Part shown: in pieces, positions 61,401-64,000 of the stretch | Layout: each line of letters opens with the position of its first letter | How positions within the stretch are numbered: position 1 is the first letter of the stretch | Assembly (NCBI GenBank): GCA_937959115.1 | Contig: CALGAW010000033.1 | Location: forward strand, 1-64,000 | Reading direction: 5' to 3' | Length of the DNA: 64,000 nt | Source: an uncultured Saprospiraceae bacterium | Lineage (GTDB): Bacteria; Bacteroidota; Bacteroidia; Chitinophagales; Saprospiraceae | The notes under the pieces: model-generated | Told to the model about the DNA's origin: nothing | The model's input: only the letters and a program-made list of their open reading frames with translations | Database searches by the model: none | Made by a program: the position numbers and the translations under genes

Positions 61401-64000
61401 CTGATATCAACATTAACGTTGAACCAGTTGTTGCCTTGATCTCCTGAACGACTCCAGATCGTTGTCCAGCTTCCACCCTCATTCGTTGTAACTTCCAGGT
61501 TTAATGTTCCAATAGTGGATCCATACATGTGGCACCAGAAATTAATAAAGGCATTGTTAGAACCTGGTAAATTATAACAAACACTTTCGAAGGCAGTTTG
61601 CTTAATAAAATTGGAAGAAGACTCTACATAAAAATAATATGATCCTTGATAGGCTGCAGAAGGGCCTGTATTTGTTGATGGAGTACTACCAGATAATAAT
61701 GCCCAGTCAAAATCGTCCCCTGAATATTGGCAAATGCTTGCTGTTCCAGCCTCGAAGTCTTCAACATGAGGATAATTTGTAATAGTAACGGGACAACCAC
61801 AAGATGTTTGGTCACAACCATCTGCTATTCCATCTCCGTCAAGATCAGTGTTATCATCAAATCCCGGACACTGATCATTGTCATTACAAATGCCATCCCC
61901 ATCAGTATCCTGAAAAGTTCCTTGGCATGCGCAAAGTGAATTGAGAACATCGTTTACAGTACAAGGGTCATTATCGTTACATGGACTACCAACATTACAA
62001 GTAATAGACTGAATGGATAAGTCATCTATTACCAAGGGATAACTATTTAAATGGAAATCGTTTTTCTCAAATTTGATGACAAATGTATTACTTAGAGAAA
62101 AGCCATGATCCACAGCTAGTTGTGAAATATTTAACACAGCTTTGGAATAAGCTAGGTTTCCTCCTTCTAAATCAAAAACTTTCACATAGGTTTGGCCCCC
62201 ATTATCTGATAAGTATACACCACGACCAAAATTGCTCGTGTTGATTATTTCTTTCCACCAAAAACTTAATTCCACATTAGATTTTCCTAGTAGATTTACG
62301 CCAAGACTTGCTGTGCTTGAAGTACTAGTAAAAGCTGTGGGTTTAGCACCAACGACCAGATGTCTTGTGTCTCTTGGCAATAACGAATCTATAACTTCAA
62401 TTTGTCCAAAAACAGTTGATGAATTCCTACACCAAAAATTGTCTAAAGCCCCCGATTCAAAATTATTGAAATAAGGAATTGAAGCATATAGTTGATCGCA
62501 CGGTTTTGCTCGTTGCGTAACAAGGAAGTTACGGGAAAAGCCAGGACATGAGATTTTTATCGTGTCTGTTCGAGGTTTAAAGTCTGAATTGGCACTAACA
62601 TTGAAAAATACAGGACCATCTCCTGTTCCACTGGTAGTAAGCAATGTAATCCATGGAGCACTTTTCGTTACTGTCCAGAAGCCATCACTTTTAACTAGAA
62701 CTTGATTATTGGTTGTCGTTTTGTGTTCGATACTTATTGAAATACTATCGATTTTGAGTAGACATTCCGTACCTCCACAAGGAGGAGGAATATTAAATGC
62801 TTCTATTCCATCTGCTCGTATGTTAGGATCAACCTGATCAGCATTTGCCCCCAATCCTCTTTTCGCAAAAGCGTCCCAGATCAGGCATTGATTTGCTCCT
62901 CCATATAGTGCCTGGTCAGCGGCTAAAATTGCATCTCTTCCATCTACAAATCCAGGACCACAAGGTTGAAGCTTCAATCCTTCTACCACTAACTGAAGGG
63001 CTATATTGTTTCCTCCAGTTCCATTGTAGAAGTCAGTATCAAAACCATATTGTCCAATTAGATTCCAGGTCATTTCCCATATCATCGCGCACCAGACAGA
63101 ACCGTGGCGATGTGGTACTGGAAAAAGTGTTCCAGTAAAGCTATTTACATAAGTGTCAGGGTTGACAGACATGTCTGTGGTATATGGGTATTCACGAACA
63201 CCAAGAGGGTCAAGCAACCAATTGCCTATAAGTTTTGAGTCAGTGCTCTGGTCTCCAGGTTTCATTGTCAGGATCAATGCAATATAATCACTCCAGCCTT
63301 CTCCCATTTGTTCCGCATTACCAAGGCAGCCGGCAGCAGCGGGTCCACCTGTTAATCGATTTGATAATCCATGTGCATATTCGTGTAGAACAACAGCATT
63401 AGCGAAATTTCCGTCACGCCCATTACATACGTACATAGACATCGTTGGATTAAAACCATCAGGTGGTGTACTAAAAGAGGCATTGCATTGTTCACCAATT
63501 TGTGAATTGGCATTTACAAAATCACTACCCATTCCACCTTTTCCATAGTTGTTTTCTTGAAAGTTGCCACTAGACTCATCAAACCCATATTGATATAATA
63601 CATCATGCGCAATATTTGTCCAGTAAAATAGATTGGTCTGTGCTGCATCTTCTGAGAGCTCAGGATCTAAACTTAAATCTAACGGAAAATCAAATTGCAG
63701 TCCTGGTCCTCCATTTGGAGCATATCCAACGTTGTTACCCGCATCTAAGGCGTGGACATTGTTCCCCTGAGTTGTTAAAAATTCAGACCCGACCGCGCCG
63801 TTAGTATCGTGCCAACCAAAAGGAGATGCGGTAGAATTGTCTGGGTTGGTTACAAGGGTTCTTCCTCCTTCTCCAGGATGTGCTAATGGCATTGGGTAGA
63901 CTCGATATCCTCCAATAAAACCAGCTTTTTCTTCGCATTCTAATTGGGTAGATTCCTTTTTGAGGGGGTGGTCTTCTTTGCAATTTGTCTCTTGACTGTG
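58409..64000 (-). CDS. Fungalysin (M36) metalloprotease with BACON, MAM, LamG, TSP3 and dockerin-like modules (partial, 5' end beyond window)
   Basis: The frame is open from the window edge to the stop at 58409, giving 1863 visible residues. The first Met visible (63892) is internal, because the M36 sequence continues upstream of it. The zinc site is VVLHEYAHGLSNR (~202-214) with the later GEGWSDY ligand. It lacks only the propeptide, which lies outside. Then come a BACON-like domain (DGFWTVTKSAPWITLLT...RTDTIKISCPGFSRNFLV), a jelly-roll, TSP3, MAM-like, TSP3, LamG (NNHLQFDGANDYISL), MAM-like, TSP3, MAM-like and a C-terminal region ending in a dockerin-like pair. It is probably a secreted, calcium-stabilised protease. 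No canonical T9SS tail is seen. Confidence 0.88.
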   Translation of the reverse strand, partial: HSQETNCKEDHPLKKESTQLECEEKAGFIGGYRVYPMPLAHPGEGGRTLVTNPDNSTASPFGWHDTNGAVGSEFLTTQGNNVHALDAGNNVGYAPNGGPGLQFDFPLDLSLDPELSEDAAQTNLFYWTNIAHDVLYQYGFDESSGNFQENNYGKGGMGSDFVNANSQIGEQCNASFSTPPDGFNPTMSMYVCNGRDGNFANAVVLHEYAHGLSNRLTGGPAAAGCLGNAEQMGEGWSDYIALILTMKPGDQSTDSKLIGNWLLDPLGVREYPYTTDMSVNPDTYVNSFTGTLFPVPHRHGSVWCAMIWEMTWNLIGQYGFDTDFYNGTGGNNIALQLVVEGLKLQPCGPGFVDGRDAILAADQALYGGANQCLIWDAFAKRGLGANADQVDPNIRADGIEAFNIPPPCGGTECLLKIDSISISIEHKTTTNNQVLVKSDGFWTVTKSAPWITLLTTSGTGDGPVFFNVSANSDFKPRTDTIKISCPGFSRNFLVTQRAKPCDQLYASIPYFNNFESGALDNFWCRNSSTVFGQIEVIDSLLPRDTRHLVVGAKPTAFTSTSSTASLGVNLLGKSNVELSFWWKEIINTSNFGRGVYLSDNGGQTYVKVFDLEGGNLAYSKAVLNISQLAVDHGFSLSNTFVIKFEKNDFHLNSYPLVIDDLSIQSITCNVGSPCNDNDPCTVNDVLNSLCACQGTFQDTDGDGICNDNDQCPGFDDNTDLDGDGIADGCDQTSCGCPVTITNYPHVEDFEAGTASICQYSGDDFDWALLSGSTPSTNTGPSAAYQGSYYFYVESSSNFIKQTAFESVCYNLPGSNNAFINFWCHMYGSTIGTLNLEVTTNEGGSWTTIWSRSGDQGNNWFNVNVDISNYSGGKFSYRFTGITGTAFTSDIAIDQITVDYGSTNCVVGSSCDDNDPCTINDVNNALCLCSGTYMDTDLDGVCDPQDQCPGYDDNGIDLDADGIPDDCDQAIFCGSCSGLGAPPNNHLQFDGANDYISLNNMDVSGSELTLEALINSSNLSNCNNDQCRIISKAISPTPNDHYWMLSTTTSGANTVLRFRLKTNDNQPTASLVATTGDLSENTWYHIAATYDGTTMKLFLDGNLVGSMPKTGSVSTNSSVGVWIGGNPPTATGHPWQGKIDEVRIWNTARTLAELQANSSSELSGSEAGLQAYYKFNEGTGQTLKDDAGNNNTVLGSTNSSDTNDPSFVINNSNPSPTIINSYPHIEDFEVEPIVLCQYPGNELEWTSWSGSTRSAPWSGPSSAYQGWRYYVIDSDASRNGEFAAFQSECYDMSAINKAYINFWCHMFGQYMGTLNLEVTTDEGASWTNVWSLSGDQGNRWFNPVVDVSNYTGGSFSYRFTGIVGFYSSDFALDQITVGTTLPCTPGTSCDDNDPCTINDVYGPICNCAGTFEDTDADGICDTQDQCPGYDDSIDIDEDGIPDGCDLNIFCGSCTNNSSINSFPHTEDFETGGATCQYQGDDFDWAVQSGSTSSGNTGPSSAYQGMNYIYMEASSPNHPNKLAAFQSECYDMVGVGGASINFWYHMYGEFIGTLDLEVTTNQGNSWQAIWSLSRDQGDSWHNANIDLSNYTGGTFSYRFIGTTDSSFTGDIALDQITIDVGTPTPSLTFDLKVVLEGAYDLSTGGMKNDLYQLELLPGMLFTTPNQIGQETPSGQPYLIPPWSYLGTEGQTYSNSDYDPTSVDWVLMSLRTGVDATTEIHQAAGILKQDGTIEFLPGSGYQGNVPGPYYILIEHRNHIGALSNQAIMPQGSVLSYDFSSQNSWASSGFGQKQLLPGLWGLYAADGDQILDVVSYDINGADRILWNADNGVFKEYRLSDFNMDGETTGGDRILWNSNTGISSGVPK
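59150..59630 (-). repeat. MAM-like module 3 of the M36 protein
   Basis: This module starts INSFPHTEDFETGG, with AYQGMNYIYMEASSPN, INFWYHMYGEFIGTLDLEVTT and IALDQITIDVG. It precedes the C-terminal region of the protein. The shared TTTGATCAAGTGCAA at the 3' side of modules 2 and 3 indicates a recent duplication. Confidence 0.75.
59865..60355 (-). repeat. MAM-like module 2 of the M36 protein
   Basis: This module starts TIINSYPHIEDFEVEP, with AYQGWRYYVIDSD, INFWCHMFGQYMGTLNLEVTT and FALDQITVGT. A TSP3 segment follows (EDTDADGICDTQDQCPGYDD). It matches module 3 closely at protein and DNA level. Confidence 0.75.
60480..61065 (-). repeat. LamG-type insert between MAM modules 1 and 2
   Basis: This domain starts NNHLQFDGANDYISLNNMDV and continues with ELTLEALINSSNL, NTWYHIAATYDGTTMKLFLDG and KIDEVRIWNTARTLAELQAN, which is the concanavalin/LamG pattern. 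It occurs once, so MAM modules 1 and 2 lie about 1.4 kb apart while 2 and 3 lie about 0.7 kb apart. Confidence 0.75.
61295..61790 (-). repeat. MAM-like module 1 of the M36 protein
   Basis: This module starts TITNYPHVEDFEAG, continues with AYQGSYYFYVESSSN, INFWCHMYGS and TLNLEVTTNEGGSW, and ends IAIDQITVDYG. A TSP3 segment follows it (MDTDLDGVCDPQDQCPGYDD). It is homologous to modules 2 and 3, also at DNA level (for example CTTGATAGGCTG). Boundaries are approximate. Confidence 0.75.

Noticed and set aside
58409-63892. A complete gene starting at the ATG at 63892
   Set aside because: The frame continues upstream to the window edge with M36-like sequence (GFIGGYRVYPMPLAHPGEGG), so this Met is internal.

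Overview
The window looks like chromosomal DNA of a Bacteroidota bacterium, most probably from the Saprospiria/Lewinella-like branch. This rests on gene content read directly from the sequence: gliding-type ABC transporter genes gldA-gldF-gldG, a complete bat aerotolerance operon, a PorE-like TPR/propeller/OmpA protein, DUF2480 and DUF1015 proteins, and very large secreted proteins built from TSP3-like calcium repeats, MAM-type and LamG modules. The DNA is fairly AT-rich, many starts are GTG or TTG, and Shine-Dalgarno sequences are weak. I see no prophage, insertion sequence, CRISPR array, rRNA or tRNA.

Layout. Both edges cut giant secreted-protein genes on the minus strand: a propeller/TSP3 surface protein (1-4464, 3' end missing) and a fungalysin (M36) metalloprotease carrying BACON, MAM, LamG and TSP3 modules and a dockerin-like tail (58409-64000, 5' end missing). 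Between them come housekeeping and envelope genes. These are parE, a CrtI-like oxidoreductase, frr, an ECF sigma factor, uvrA and a GNAT acetyltransferase (4.8-13.7 kb); two secreted proteins (14.2-16.3 kb); gldAFG plus a DUF4340 protein (16.5-20.6 kb); and a sulfur cluster with its own Crp/Fnr regulator (20.9-25.3 kb). Next are a TonB-like protein and the divergent moxR-DUF58-batABCDE operon (25.4-35.6 kb), then an MtfA-family protein with a broken zinc motif and an epimerase/IorB/IorA operon (35.7-40.6 kb). After these come small envelope proteins, a second ECF sigma factor with a short partner, an MscS-type channel, a lytic transglycosylase and an alkyltransferase-like protein (40.9-47.3 kb). 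The last block holds the PorE-like protein, a histidine kinase, lpxH, a thioredoxin-like protein, DUF1015, a peptide-binding lipoprotein, scpA and a flippase-like membrane protein (47.4-58.3 kb).

The most interesting regulatory signal is a pair of matching palindromes of the form (G/T)GTAAC-N4-GTTACC at 24660-24675 and 22756-22771. They lie 60 and 57 bp upstream of the first genes of two adjacent sulfur operons (two YeeE/YedE half-transporters plus TauE; MBL-rhodanese fusion plus rhodanese). The Crp/Fnr regulator is encoded immediately upstream, so a self-contained, locally regulated sulfane-sulfur import/oxidation regulon is a reasonable inference. Other observations are a four-tier nested inverted repeat at 44226-44339, a 42-bp near-perfect palindrome behind parE, a stand-alone BatD N-terminal domain in the bat operon, an MtfA homologue whose HEXXH has become HHMAL, an O6-alkylguanine transferase-like protein with Ala in place of the acceptor Cys, and a UvrA lacking half of its first zinc site.

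All family assignments come from reading motifs by eye. No database search or structure prediction was run.
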